This document shows, one piece after another, positions 38,101 through 50,900 of a DNA stretch of 64,000 nucleotides. Both the position numbers and the translations under genes were made by a program. The notes beneath the pieces were generated by a model that made no database searches, was not told the origin of the DNA, and saw nothing but the letters and a program-made list of their open reading frames with translations. Positions within the stretch are counted from its first letter, which is position 1. Each line of letters begins with the position of its first letter. The DNA is from Humulus lupulus (lineage: Eukaryota; Streptophyta; Magnoliopsida; Rosales; Cannabaceae): assembly GCF_963169125.1 (NCBI RefSeq), contig NC_084795.1, positions 141,273,766-141,337,765 of the forward strand, read 5' to 3'.

Positions 38101-40549
38101 GCTTAATAAGGCCACAAGGAAGGATCATTTTCCTTTGCCTTTCCTTGATCAGATGCTTGACAGATTGGCAGGCCATAGCTACTACTGTTTCTTGGATGGG
38201 TATTTTGGGTATCATCAGATCGCTATTGCACCAGAGGATCAAGAGAAAACAACCTTCACATGTCCTTATGGCACATTTGCTTTCAGGAGAATGCCATTTG
38301 GACTATGCAATGCCCCTGCAACATTTCAACGGTGCATGATGGCCATATTTTCAGACATGGTAGACCGGTGTATTGAGATTTTCATGGATGATTTCTCTGT
38401 TTTTGGTTCATCATTCGACCTCTGTTTGGGTCACTTGGAGAACGTGCTGCGTCGTTGTGAGATGGCAAATCTGGTGTTGAATTGGGAGAAATGCCATTTT
38501 ATGGTGAAAGAGGGGATTGTTCTTGGCCATAAAATTTCAAGTGAGGGAATTGAGGTAGATAGAGCAAAAATTTCTACCATTGAAAAGCTGACTCCACCAG
38601 TTTCAGTCAAAGGAGTTAGAAGTTTTCTTGGTCACGCTGGGTTCTATCGAAGATTCATCAAAGATTTCTCAAAGGTGTCTAAGCCTCTCTCGAATCTGCT
38701 TATGAATGGAGTTGTCTTTGATTTTAATGACGAATGTTTGAGGGCGTTCAATTTCTTGAAAGAAAAGCTTATTTCTGCTCCAATTGTGATAGCTCCGAAT
38801 TGGGAATTGCCTTTTGAGTTGATGTGTGATGCCAGTGATTACGCAGTGGGGGCAGTTCTGGGACAGCGGATTGACAAGGTATTCAGGTCTATTTACTATG
38901 CTAGTCGGACTCTAAATGATGCTCAGCTGAATTATGCCACTACAGAAAAAGAGTTGCTAGCTATTGTGTTTGCTTGTGACAAATTTAGACCATATCTGAT
39001 TGGTAACAAAGTGATTGTCTACACTGATCACTCTGCCATTAAATATTTGATGTCAAAGAAAGATGCCAAGCCCCGCCTGATTAGATGGATTCTTTTGCTT
39101 CAAGAATTTGACTTGGAGATTCGTGACAAGAAGGGCAGCGAGAATGTGGTGGCTGATCATCTCTCTAGACTTGAGTTGGAGGAGACTGAAAATAAGAAGG
39201 CAGTGCAAATCAATGATCACTTCCCTGATGAGCAGTTGTTTGGGGTAAGTGAAACTTTAGCTGTCCCTTGGTTTGCAGACATAGTGAACTTCTTGGTTGC
39301 CAAGATTGTGCCTCCTGAAATGTCAAAGCAACAATTAAAGAAATTCTTTTCTGAGGTGAAACACTACTATTGGGAGGAACCTATTCTCTATAGGCACTAT
39401 GTTGACCAGATTATCAGACGGTGTGTTCCTGAAGAAGAGATGCAGTCCATTCTTAATCATTGTCATACTCAACAATGCGGAGGGCACTTTGGAGCATCAA
39501 GAACAGCAGCCAAGGGATTACAAAGTGGTTTCTATTGGCCTTCATTATTCAAGGATGCCAATGTTTTTGTCAAAGCTTGTGATAGGTGTCAGCGAACTGG
39601 TAATATCTCGAGGAGAAATGAAATGCCTTTACAAGGGATTCTTGAGGTGGAACTGTTTGACGTTTGGGGCATCGATTTCATGGGGCCTTTTCCACCATCT
39701 TACAACAATGAATACATTCTATTGGCAGTGGATTATGTATCCAAATGGGTGGAGGCTGCAGCAACTAGAGCTAATGACGGTAAAACTGTGCTTAATTTTC
39801 TACAGAAACATATTTTTACTAGATTTGGCACTCCCCGAGCTCTGATTAGTGATGAAGGGAAACACTTTGTGAATAAGCAACTGGATGCATTGCTGGCTCG
39901 TTATGGAGTTTATCACCGAAAAGCTTTGCCTTACCATCCTCAATCAAATGGGCAAGCTGAAGTTTCGAACAGAGAAATCAAGAGCATCCTGGAGAAGACC
40001 GTTGACAGTTCGAGGAAGAATTGGTCGAAAAAGTTAGATGATGCGATTTGGGCATACAGAACTGCATTCAAAACACCAATAGGCATGTCTCCTTACAGGT
40101 TGGTGTTTGGCAAAGCGTGTCATCTACCAGTTGAATTGGAGCACAGGGCATTCTGGGCTATGAAAAAGTTGAATTTTGATTGGAATGCCGCTAGTGAACG
40201 AAGGCTGTTGCAACTGAATGAACTTGACGAGTTCAGAAATGAGGCTTATGAGAATGCCAAGATTTATAAAGAAAGAACAAAGGCTTGGCATGACAAGAAC
40301 TTAATCAGAAAGGAGTTCTAACCAGGGCAGCAGGTACTTCTGTTCAATTCAAGACTGCGACTGTTTCCTGGCAAATTGAAGTCAAGATGGTCAGGGCCAT
40401 TCACTGTTGTTCAAGCTTTTCCATATGGTTTTGTAGAAGTTCGGGGCAATTCAGGTGATTCCTTTAAAGTCAATGGCCAGAGATTGAAACCTTACTTGGG
40501 TGGTACTTTTGATCAAGCAAAGTCTGTCCTCCTTCTGAAGCATCTTTGA
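35153..40549 (+). pseudogene. Athila-like gag-pol of element C, nearly intact with two nonsense codons
   Basis: The frame appears to start at ATG 35153 (MRGRK) but meets TGA at 35168-35170. It is then open from ATG 35261 to TAA 40319-40321, about 1,686 codons, and after that TAA stays in frame to a natural TGA at 40547-40549. Domains: Retrotrans_gag (about residues 104-200), a degenerate knuckle that has lost its second Cys, aspartic protease with [10 protein letters not shown] (the Athila variant of DSGA, near 37070), RT with FMDD (38381), RNase H ([17 protein letters not shown]), integrase zinc finger (39460-39600) and DDE core ([27 protein letters not shown]). The part after the second stop is the integrase tail. 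Protein from 35261 could still be made, lacking that tail. Confidence 0.93.
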
Positions 40550-40781
40550 AGAGGGATCCAGCGTCCAGCTAAATGACGTTAAAGACAGCGCTTTGAGGAG
40601 GCAATTCTCAGTTGTAAATTTATTTTATTTTATTTTATTTGGTTTTTAACAATGATGGGATTTTGTATTTAGTTGTTATTTTTATTTTCATGTATTTTTG
40701 AACCGTGAAAATCGTGAAAAAAAAATAAAAAAATGAAAAAAAAAATGGAAAATACAACAATGTGGTGATTTCAGGCGCCAT

Positions 40782-40958
40782 AGCGCTACAGCGCTAGACT
40801 TGCAGCGCTATGGCGCTCTTCTCAGAGAAGGATAGAACATTTGGGGGTCAACAAGCGCTACAGCGCTGTTATACCAACGCTACAGCGCTAGTTCCAGAGG
40901 CCAGAGTCCAGATTCGCGTAGCAGCGCTACAGCGCTACCCCTATAGCGCTATAGCGCT
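40782..40958. repeat. AGCGCT palindrome cluster between pol and ORF2 of C
   Basis: Ten exact AGCGCT sites in about 180 bp, again largely as AGCGCTACAGCGCT, plus near-matches such as GGCGCT and AACGCT. The surrounding spacer (40550-41561) is otherwise non-coding, with an A-rich run at 40715-40745 and a CT-rich stretch at 41000-41200. Confidence 0.95.
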
Positions 40959-41561
40959 CGGCCCAGAATTTTTTTTTAAAATCAGATGGGTCCGATTTTT
41001 TCCCTCATTTCTTCCACTTTCTTTTTCTTCATTTCTATTTTTCTTTTCTCCATCTTCTCCATAACCTCCATAGCTCTCATTCTTCTTCCCTTGCAGCCTT
41101 TCCTCCCTAGAAATTTCACCACACCTTCTCTCTTTCTCTCATTTCTTTCTTCCTCTCCTTCTCTCATTTCTTTGATTTCTTCTCCAACCCAGTCAAATCT
41201 CCCCAATCATTTGAAACCCTAAAAAAAAAAAAAAAAAGTAAAAACTCACTGATTTAATCTCTTGTTGGAGATGGAAATTCTCAAGGGGTTGTCCTAATTC
41301 AGGCGTAAGGGAATCTATTGCAAAGGTTTGGTAAGTGGTATTCTTCCCTTTCCTCCTCCGATTTGTTTTGTTGTGATATTTGGGATTGGCTGGCCTTGAT
41401 TGATTGAAGAGGGTGAATCCTTTCTGTGGCTTGGGTTTGGGGATTTTAGTTGATTTGCTTGAAAGGTTGAATATTGTTACTGTTTGTGAAGAGGAAAAGG
41501 GTCCATTGATAGGGGAGGTGCTGTAAAAATTTTGTCTTGTGGTTTGGTGATAATAGAGATA

Positions 41562-42849
41562 ATGGCACCCAAGAGTAGAGCGGGTAGAAATAAGGACAAG
41601 GGAAAGGGGCAAGCATCTGCGTCTCAACCTAGGGAAGATAGTTCTAAGCATGAGTATAATGAGACTCGATTTATCAATTTCAAGGCTCAGGAGCGGTATG
41701 AGAAATTTGTCAGGAAGCCTTTGATCCCCGAGAGGGAAGTGGAATTTCAGTCTGAACCGTTTGCTCATCCGATTTTTGAACGGGTTCGGGCGAATCTCAT
41801 GAATAGGAAATGGGGCGATTTTGTAACTAGGCTGGCACAGGCTAATGTGTCGTTGGTGTATGAGTTTTATGCCAACTTACGAGATAAACACAATGACACA
41901 GTCTTTGTTCGAGGGAAACGTGTGCCCTTCACTGCTGAAGCGATTAATAAGGTGTTCAAAGCCCCGCATATCAAACAGGAGGAGGAGGAATATGCCCAAT
42001 TCTTGAGCGGATTTATAGATTTTGCGGCTGTGGCTGATAAACTGTGTTTTGAAGGCGCCCCTTGGAATTTATCTGGCAGCCTCCCTAAAAGTATAGCACA
42101 TGCCAGCTTAACATGGAGGCAAGATTTTGGGCGTTCTTTGTGTGTGCTCGATTCATGCCCGTTAGTCATGTATCTGTATGACTAAAGATCGAGCCTTATT
42201 GATGTACGCATTGATGCAGGGCATGAGTGTTAATCCGGGTATTTGGATAAAGGCCAACATCAATTTCATTGAAAAAGGGCACACTACTGGAGGTTTAGCC
42301 CATGGATCACACATCACGATGTTGTGCTGTAAGGCTGGTCTCCCAGAGTTCGTTACTGATATCTATCATTCGCTGCAGCAACCATTATCCATTAATTTGA
42401 TGAATGACTATCCTGAGCCTTCTTTATATGTGCCGCAAGCAAGAAAAAAGGGAAAGCGCCGTGTGGAAGCTATTGTGGAGGAGGAAGATGAACCAGTTTT
42501 ATTGGGTGGCGGTAGCAATTCAAGCTTGCAGCAAGTTAATGAGAAGTTGGATTATCTAATCCAACAGAATCAATATGTGGTTCAGCAGCAGCATATGGTG
42601 AATCAGTATTTGGGCCAGCGATATGATTATGAAGTGAGTCATGTGGCTCAATTAAACAATTTGGTGAACCGCTGGTCGCTAGATGATTCGGATCGCACTT
42701 ATTTTGCTCCACCTCCACCCTATCCACCGTACTCTCCGTTTTACCCTCCGCCTCCACCCCCGTCCTTTCCTGGTTTTCCTGCACCTCAACCTCCGCAATC
42801 TCAGCCTTTCGAAGGTCCTTCGTTCCATCCACCACCACCGCCATACTGA
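41562..42849 (+). pseudogene. Second ORF of element C: plant transposon-associated domain with proline-rich tail, frameshifted
   Basis: ATG 41562 (MAPKSRAGRNKDKGKGQ, basic start) opens a frame to TAA 42183-42185. A one-base shift near 42180 moves to the frame that runs from 42178 to TGA 42847-42849. Together they correspond to a product of about 430 residues. The middle has VRGKRVPFTAEAINKVF, resembling the putative plant transposon protein domain found in the extra ORF of some Athila-like elements. A Q-rich helix (QQNQYVVQQQHMV) and a tail dominated by P and Y (from 42705) follow. I see no signal peptide or membrane segment, so there is no support for an envelope-like role. Function is unknown. 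Confidence 0.75.
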
Positions 42850-44175
42850 TGTGGCTGGTCAGGTAAGTTCTCTTCCCTTGTTCTTTTCTTTATCACATTG
42901 GGGACAATGTGCATTTTAAGTTTGGGGGAGAGCTTATTTTGTTTTGTTTTGTTTTGTGCGTTGTTTAGTTTAGTTTTTAGTCTATTGTGTTATTTTCTGT
43001 GTTGTTAGTGTAAATGTTAAACCATAATTCGTGTCTGTTGTTGCTTTGGCTTTGCTCGTGAAAAAAAAAAGAAATTGAATTCAACTGTGTGCTTGGTTCA
43101 ATTGTTTTAGAGTTTAATTTAAAAGTTTTGTGGGAAATTTTTAATATGTTTTGAAAATGCAACATTTTGGAGTTTATTATATATGTTTGACTAGGGTTGG
43201 TGGTATGACAATTTGAATTTGATAGAACTTGCATTGTTTGGCCTTTGAGGCGAAATCCTTGATGACATGTGTTTAGAAAAGTGATTTAGGCAATTTTATT
43301 GGATCGATTGTGCCTTTCAAGCCAACCTTGATTTAATTATCCTTAGTCACCCTTTTTGAGCCTTAAACTTGGTTTTCGTTCTTGATTATACTATTTGAGC
43401 CTAAATTTCCTAACGTCATTATTTTTGTTTTCCCTTTCCTTTGTTATCATAAGCATATAATTTGTGGGAAAGAAGAATGAAAAATAGTAAGGAATGTAGT
43501 ATGATTGTACCAAAAGAAGAGAGAGAGAAGTCTTTGAGAAAATATATAAAAAAAAAAGAATCACTTTGTCACACTCCTCGATTATATAGATATGGAAAAT
43601 CTTTAGTTTGGGGGAGTGTGATTCAGAAAAAAAATATATATATAAGAAAATGAAAAGTGTTGTAATCTCTCTCTCTAATTGTATAAAAGGGTGATTTTTG
43701 GGGTGGTAAAGAAAAATTTGGCTGGTTTTAAGGTTGTATGCTTATGGTAACGATTGAGCTCAAATGACAATGTTATCTACCCCTGCCTAAGCTTAACGCT
43801 ATAACCTGTGAAAGTCCTTTTGATTTCAAAACACGTGTTATTGACATTAGTGGAGAAGGTCAAGTAATGCAAGCATATTGAAAATTTGGTTTGTGGAATT
43901 GTCTGGAAGGAGTTGAGCATATATGATAGAGTCCAAATGTTGCAGTCATTTTCATGATATATTTTTTATTTCCCTAATTGAATTTTACAAATTGGACTTT
44001 AAGGCAATTGAGCTGAAATTCAGGTTATTGTTATTGCAATTGAGATTTCATGAGTTTTGGCAAAGCAGTATAGATGGTAATGATGGTTTAGTGTGTTCGT
44101 TTTGTGTTTGTTTCGTTTTGTCAGTTTAACTTAGGATTTACTCGAGGGCGAGTAAAGATTTAGTTTGGGGGAGTT
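42850..44175 (+). other. Non-coding 3' region of element C with three identical polypurine-like tracts
   Basis: AGTTTGGGGGAG occurs at 42919-42930, 43605-43616 and 44162-44173. Only the last abuts the 3' LTR and is the likely functional polypurine tract. Just before the first is the inverted repeat ACATTGGGGACAATGT (42895-42910). No ORF is convincing in this stretch. Confidence 0.85.
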
Positions 44176-45496
44176 TGATAAACGAGTTTTAGGCTCGTTT
44201 ATGGTCCTAGTTTTTAGGCTATTTTTCATTAGTTAGGATTGTTTTATTTCGGATTTATGCTCGTTTGTTCTTGTTTCAGGGTTATTAATGTTAAGTGATG
44301 CAAATATTGGAAAGGAGTGAAAATGGAATGAAATCGAGACGGATTTGTGACTTTTGGTGGTTCTGTAAGAAGCGCTACAGCGCTACCTTGGGAGCGCCGT
44401 AGCTGTAGGAAGAAATCTTGAAGAGGCTCGGCACTGACTTTAGCGCTACAGCGCTACAACATCAGCGCTACAGCGCTTGGACGCAGTTTTCAGGAAGTTA
44501 GTTCCTGACTTTAGCTACAGCGCTGGTGCCCAGATTTTCCCCCATTTCGGCTCTGAGTTTAGTGCTACAGCGCTACAAGAGTAGCGCTACAGCGCTGGTT
44601 TCGCGATTTCTGACATAACTGGTTATTTTTTATGGGCAATTCAGTCTTTTCCAGAGTGAACTTTCAGTAGGGTTTTTTTGGAATCATATAGGCGACTGAG
44701 AGAGGTCTAAAAGGATAACGACGGCTGGAGTAAGAACACCATCTTGGAGGATTCATCCCTGAGTTTTTCATCTTTTTCTCTTAATTTTCATGTTTGTAAT
44801 TGAACTATCATATGGCTAGAATGAATATCATAGGCTAAATTTTCTTTTAGGGCTTTTATGTGAATCTTTTGGAAACCCTTGTTATGGTTTAATGAAAAAT
44901 TGATGTTCTTCTTCATCTCTTTCAATTCCTTGCAATCTGTGTTAATTGTGCGATTATTGATTGATCACCTCTAATTGCTATTTCATGAATCAAATTGAAA
45001 TCTGAAAAGTGAAATTTGATATGCTTTGATTGTTTGGATGCAAATTTAATTTAGAACGAAAGTATCTAGATTATTTGCCTATTTTCTGAGTTGTGTGGTT
45101 AATGCCTTCTACATGATTCAACTTACCATAGAAATATAGGAAGTTGTCATTTAGATTGAATTTCATAGATCATGACCAGATTATGAATTGTCTTTGCAAC
45201 TTATTCTTGAATAGGGAGAAGGGAATATAAATTATTGCATTAGGAAATAAAAGGGTGGAAAATAGAGGATCATAATTGTCCTAATTGTATCTTCTCTGTT
45301 AATTTGTTTAATTCTTCATTGTGCTTCGTTAGTATTTTTCTTAGTTTAAAATCACTGAAAATTGTTTAATCAAATAGAATTAAAAGATTGATTGATTGGT
45401 AATTGATAAAGCAGTCCTTGAGGACGATACTTGGTTTTTACCATTTTATTACGAATTGCGACTGTGTGCACTTGCATAGCTATAAATTTCGCAACA
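44176..45496 (+). repeat. Right LTR of element C
   Basis: 1,321 bp, starting right after the polypurine tract and ending GCAACA before the TSD GCGTG. It contains the AGCGCT cluster 44371-44596 with a 2-bp deletion (TTTAGCTACAGCGCT) relative to the left LTR. Confidence 0.95.
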
Positions 45497-45501
45497 GCGT
45501 G

Positions 45502-47606
45502 TCTGGAGGGAAATAATTGATTTAAGTATGTTATTATGTGGATTAAATGATTATGTGATTAGAAATGCATGTTTAGGTGAGTTAAATATGCATGTGGGCC
45601 CATCTTGGTTAATAGGGGCATAATTGTAGTTTTGGCCCATTGAGGGCATATAATGTGAATTATATGTGTGTTATGCTTGATACCAGGAGATTGCGAAGAT
45701 TTATTTGTGATGTGTGACCCAAAACAGCCCTAGGGTGTGGAATAGTGAAATAGTGACAATGGGGTCGAATACCTAGCTCGGGTTGAGCCTAGGGGTACTA
45801 TGGGAACATAATACGTGTTTGAGATTACCGGGTAATGGGTAGTAATTTAGCGATTATTTGGGTATGTTGGGAATAAATGGGGAATTTTATAGGAACACTC
45901 AAGGAATTAACGGGATTACCCTTGGTGGCATGAAAGGACTAAGGATAGACTTAGGGGCATTTTTTTTATTTAGGCAGCTGGGGATAGACTTAAGCTAACC
46001 AACACTCTAGACCTAGTGAGAAGAAAAAACAGAAGTTGACAACCTCCCTCTTTCTCTCTCTCGATACTCTCTTTCTCTCTCAACGGGAAAGGAGGGTCTA
46101 GTTGAAATTCATGGGTGAAGCTGGGAATTTAAAGAGAATTGAGGCCTAAAGTAGTTAAGGTTTGGCTTAGGAGTGGAACTGTAGTTAGGGTAAGGATTTA
46201 ATCTAATTGGTGCTGAATTTTTCTCCTATGATTTAAGTTTTGTTTACCCTTAAACCATAAGTCTGATTTTGGTTATTGGTGAGGCTAAAGGTTAGTTTTT
46301 TGGGATGTTTGGACCAGTTAAGCTGCTTTGAAATAAATTGTAGATTGAATTCTGGGTCTGGGCTCTGGTTTTTGTGGATTTTGGAGAGATTGGCTTGTAA
46401 AAATGTTTGAGGAATTCTAGGTTTTGGGCTCAAGCCGCGGCCCTGTTCTTCAAACGTCGCAACCAGTGTCTGCGAAGAGGCCTGGGAAACCTCTGGTTTC
46501 GCCCAAGCACCGCAGCGCAGGCAGGGCACACTACAGCCACAGTCTCCAAGATAAGAGAGCCTAGGCTCTCTGACTTGCAGTGGCCCGCGGCTCAAATTAG
46601 GGAAAATGACCAAAATGAGGTTTTAAGCTCGGGAACCCAAATCTTAAGGCTCGGGAAGGATTCTACTACATGGTTTAGTAGAATTTGAAGTCCCGAAGTC
46701 ATGTATTTTAATATGAAGTTCTTAATTGGTTATGGCTTGATGGATGTATACATATCATTACGTTGTGACTAGGTTTTACTACTCAGGCTCGGGATTAGGG
46801 ATCGCTTTGGGTTGTCTGCTTGGGACACAATGTAAGAGAACTGTTTATGCCTGTAGAGCTATTATGTCATACATGTGATTGTGATCGATCGACAAGAGTC
46901 GGAAGCAGCAAAAGTTTGGAGCCAGAGCTAGGAGCGACAGAGGTCGGGAACAGCAAAGAGCCTGGATCGGCGTTAAGCATGCTGAATGGAAGACGTCGGG
47001 GTGAGACCCTAGAAGGGTGTTGTACACACCCGCTCGGTTAAGACTGTGGACTTGGTGCCTAATAGCGCACCCCGATTGGTGAAGGCTGCTGTTGTGCTAT
47101 TGTACTGTTGTGTACTCCAATAGACACTTGTCAATTGTTTGTTGTTTTTGATTAAGTATTCATTTGTTGAAATAAATTATTGTATGTTTTTCTTTGAAGT
47201 TCTCTTGTTGGGCCTCGGCTCACGGGTGCTCTGTGGTACAGGTAAGGATAAGGAAAAGGTCGATCAACCATGAGTTGGAGGGCATGAAGAAGTGCGTACA
47301 TGTTTGGCCTACCTGGCTGCCACAGTTGGGGTATTTTGAGGATCGAGTTATAAATGTTCGATTTTGTCGCTTAGGTCAACTGTAAAGTAACTTTTTGAGT
47401 TTTAAATATGTTTCTAAACAGTATTTTGGGATCCCAATGTAACACTTTCATGATTTAAATGAATGTCCAACCTTATATACCAAAATCTTATTTAAATGAG
47501 TCTTTATTTTAATTAACCACACTGTTTGGTCTAATACCTCGATTAGCGAGCTAATTACACATTTTAAAATCACATGGTAAAGGGTCTAGGGTAATAGGTC
47601 ATTACA
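45502..47606 (+). repeat. Gypsy B right LTR, main part
   Basis: Resumes after element C (TCTGGAGGGAAATAATTG) and aligns with the left LTR of B without the solo-LTR interruption. It ends GGTCATTACA at 47606, followed by TSD CATTT. Non-coding; ORFs at 46233-46688 are chance. Confidence 0.92.
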
Positions 47607-47611
47607 CATTT

Positions 47612-47911
47612 TCTCTGTTGTGACTTTTCTGCTAAAACTACTTGAAAGGACCCACTCATGCCAAATATCACATATATATCCACATAATAATGTGGTCTCA
47701 AACATATAACACATAAAATTACAATTATACCCTCAACGGATCAAAATTACATAAATGTCTCTTTTTAACAAAAGTGTGTCTTTAAACACATTTAATACAC
47801 GTAATCACGCATAATAAATCATATAGTCATATAACTCTCATAATTACCCACATGCCCTCTTGACATGATAATCAAAGTACCTAATCTTATTAGGAGTTTT
47901 GGGACGCAACA
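47612..47911 (-). repeat. Gypsy A left (3') LTR, last 300 bp
   Basis: Aligns with 53846-54135 of the right LTR (for example GACTTTTCTGCTAAAACT, TTATTAGGAGTTTTGGGACGC) and completes the LTR interrupted at 16878. It ends GCAACA. Confidence 0.9.
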
Positions 47912-50900
47912 ACTATTCGCTCCTGATAGAAATTTCATCCTCGAAATTCATCTGAAAAACTCGGGATACAAATCTCGCTTGTCCGACTCTTACTCCCAAG
48001 TCACTTCTTCTACTTTGATGTTCCTTCATAACACTTCACACAAAGTGACAGTCTCATTCTGTAAGGCTTTATCGTTTCTATTTAGAATTCATGTTGATTA
48101 TTCTTCACAAGGTAAATCCTATTGTAATTCTAGAATCTCACTACTAAATACATGTGTAGTATCTAACATATATTCTCTTAGCATCGATACATGAAACACT
48201 CTGTGAATCCCTTCTAATGTTGGGGCAAGGCTACTCTGTAAACCACTTGCCTAGTCCTTTCTAGGATCTCAAAATGTCCAACAAACCTAGGGCTCAATTT
48301 TCTTGTCTTTCTAAATAATTTTATTCCTTTCATCAATGAAACTAGGAGAAGCACATAATCTCCAACCTGGAACTCCACGTTTTGATGTTTTGTTCTGCAT
48401 AGCTTTTCTATCTATTCGGTGAAGTGAGAACTTGAGATCTAATCTTCTCAATGGCTCCATTGGTCCTTTGAACTACCTCAGGACCAAGATGCTTCCTCTC
48501 ACTCATTTCATCCCAATGAATGGGTGATGTACACTTTCCACCATGTAACATCTCACACGGAGCCACTCTGATCGTTGACTTGGTGTGTTGATTCACAATC
48601 ACCTATGCAGAATCATACTATCCCACAATTCTAGGCAATCCATCCATAAAATCCATAGTTATATCATCCCATTTCTATTATGGAATGCCCAAATGTCATA
48701 ATATCATTGCTGGCCTCTGGTGTTCAGCCTTCGCTTGATGAAAATTTAGGCACTTATCCACCAATATAAAGATTTCAAATCTTAATACATCTTCGTAGTG
48801 TATGGGACACATCTAGAATCTCTTTATTAATACCAACGTTTATCAGAACACATATCAATCGTCATTTTAACTCTAAAAAAACTTAAGGAAGACTAAGTAC
48901 TAGTGTAGTAATCAACCGTCACTTTATCTCTCAAAAACTGTTCTCAAATTTATCAGTCCAAACAAACTTCAGATTCTTATGTGTCAACTCAGTCAATGAT
49001 GTTGTGATCCTTGAGAGTCCTTCAATAAAATGTTGATAGTATCCTACCAATCCAAGGAAATTCTAACTTCTGAAGCATTTCTTGGCCTTGGCCAATTTTT
49101 CACCACCTTGATCTTGGTTGGATCTACCATAATCTTGTCCTTCCTAACAATATGACCAAGAAACATTACTTAAGGCAACCAGAACTCAAACTTCTTGAAC
49201 TTGGCATACAACCTGTGTTCTCTCAGTCTCAATAATACCAAACAGAGATAATCCTCATGTTCTGCCTCTGATTAGGAGTAGATTAGAATGTCTTTGATGA
49301 ACACAATCACAAACTTGTCCAAAAGATCTTTCTTCACCTTGTTCATCATGTCCATGAACACTTCTGGGGCATTGGTCAGTCTAAAAGACATAACCTAAAA
49401 CTCGTAATGCCCATACCTCGTGCGAAAGGTTGTCTTCGGGACATCCTCCTCTTTGATCCTCAATGGTGATAACCAGATCAAGGATCAATAATCGAGAACA
49501 TTGTCTTACCTTTCAACTGATCAAACAAGTCATCAATCCTTGGCATTGGATACTTATTCTTGATAGTAAAATTATTAAATTGTTAGTAGTCCATACACAT
49601 CCTTAGTGATCTTTCCTTTTTTCTAACAAATAACACTAGTGCATCCCACGACAAGAAACTAGGTCTGACAAAACCTAGGTCAAGTAACTTCTATAGCTAA
49701 ACCTTCAATTCCTTCAATTTTTATGGTGTTATTCTATATGGTGCCTTGGGTACCAGCTCCATTCCTAATGCCAATTCAGTAACCAAATTGATCATCTAAT
49801 TTAGTAGAAATCCTGGTAAATCTTTTGGGAACACATCCAAAAATTCACAGACCAACCTGGTTTCCTCTGGTGCAACTGGTACAACCTTAGTGGTATCAAC
49901 CCCCACTAGCTAGGATATCTATGCAACCCCTTTGCAATAAGTCTCTAGCCCTCAATGCTGAAATAAGAGGAAAACAAGGCCCGTTCACAACACCCACAAA
50001 TACGATCGGCTGGAAAGTCCACATTCCCCTCTTACCATCTATGGTCGCCCTATATATGGCCAACCAATCCATACCCAGTATCATGTCGAAATCTTCCATT
50101 GCTAATTCAATCAGATCCACAAATAACTTCCCAATATCCACCGCTACTGGTAAAGATCAGGTTAATTCCCTAGAGACTACCAATTAAAGTAGGAAATGAA
50201 GTCCCAAATCCCACAACATACACATCGCAGGGTCGACTAAGTCCAACCTTACTAAAAATAATAATTGAATGCATAGCACCAGAATTAATCTATATTGTAT
50301 AATAAGAGCCAATGCTAGAAATCTAACCTGTCACCACAGAGGGACTAGCCTCAGTCTCCGCTTATGTCAAAGCATCTACCCAAGTTGGAACCAAGTTTTC
50401 ACCTTTCTCTAGTTCATTTTTCTCCAATTGCAACAAACCTTTCTTGAGATGACCCACGACGCCACATAGGAAACATACCTTGGCACGACATTCTCCCAAG
50501 TGGCATCTCTTGCACCAAGCACACTTTGGATAATTCCTCCACTTCTCACTTCGGCCCTGACAACCACTCTGAGTACCCTGAAGTCTCTCATCTAAACTGA
50601 GGGTACTAACTATACCTATAGTCTTCCTTTTCTGATCACTGGGGCGTCCGCCCTTACTGGACCCAGTAAACGGAGGTACCACCCTACGAGCATCGTGCTT
50701 TGGGGCACTCTCCCTCCATATCTCATTCTCGGAGCCCTCAATTGTACAAACCTTCTCTACTACCTGAGCTTATGTAGAAACCTCAGGTACTGAAACTATT
50801 CTAACATCTTGGGCTATCCTGAAGTTCAGTCCTCGAATAAATCGTTCCTTCCAAGCCATATCATTCGTCACCAAATCAAAAGAGAACATAGTAAACTAGT

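Larger units (their letters stand above)
33690..45496 (+). mobile_element. Athila-like Gypsy element C, full length, recent
   Basis: LTRs 33690-35012 (1,323 bp) and 44176-45496 (1,321 bp) start TGATAAACGAG and end GCAACA. They are flanked by an exact TSD GCGTG (33685-33689; 45497-45501). About 22 differences between the LTRs were counted by eye (roughly 1.7 percent). Internal order: primer-binding site, gag-pol, a spacer with AGCGCT palindromes, a second ORF, about 1.3 kb non-coding, polypurine tract. Two nonsense codons and one frameshift keep it from being fully coding. Confidence 0.95.
16879..47606 (+). mobile_element. Gypsy B (Tekay-like), plus strand, nested in the LTR of A
   Basis: Inserted with an exact 5-bp TSD CATTT (16874-16878 and 47607-47611). 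Left LTR = 16879-17894 plus 21779-22999; right LTR = 33642-33689 plus 45502-47606. Internal parts are 23000-25309 and about 32447-33641. A primer-binding site follows the left LTR and a polypurine tract precedes the right LTR, both in plus orientation. Three later insertions sit inside it: D, E and C. Its coding capacity is largely gone. Confidence 0.93.

Noticed and set aside
37766..38242. Minus-strand 158-residue ORF
   Set aside because: Antisense shadow of the RT domain of element C.
41193..41768. Minus-strand 191-residue ORF
   Set aside because: Antisense to the spacer and start of ORF2 of C; composition is driven by the poly-A/T and CT-rich runs.
41562..42849. Envelope-like gene in element C
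   Set aside because: No signal peptide, membrane helix or cleavage site could be seen; described instead as an ORF of unknown role.
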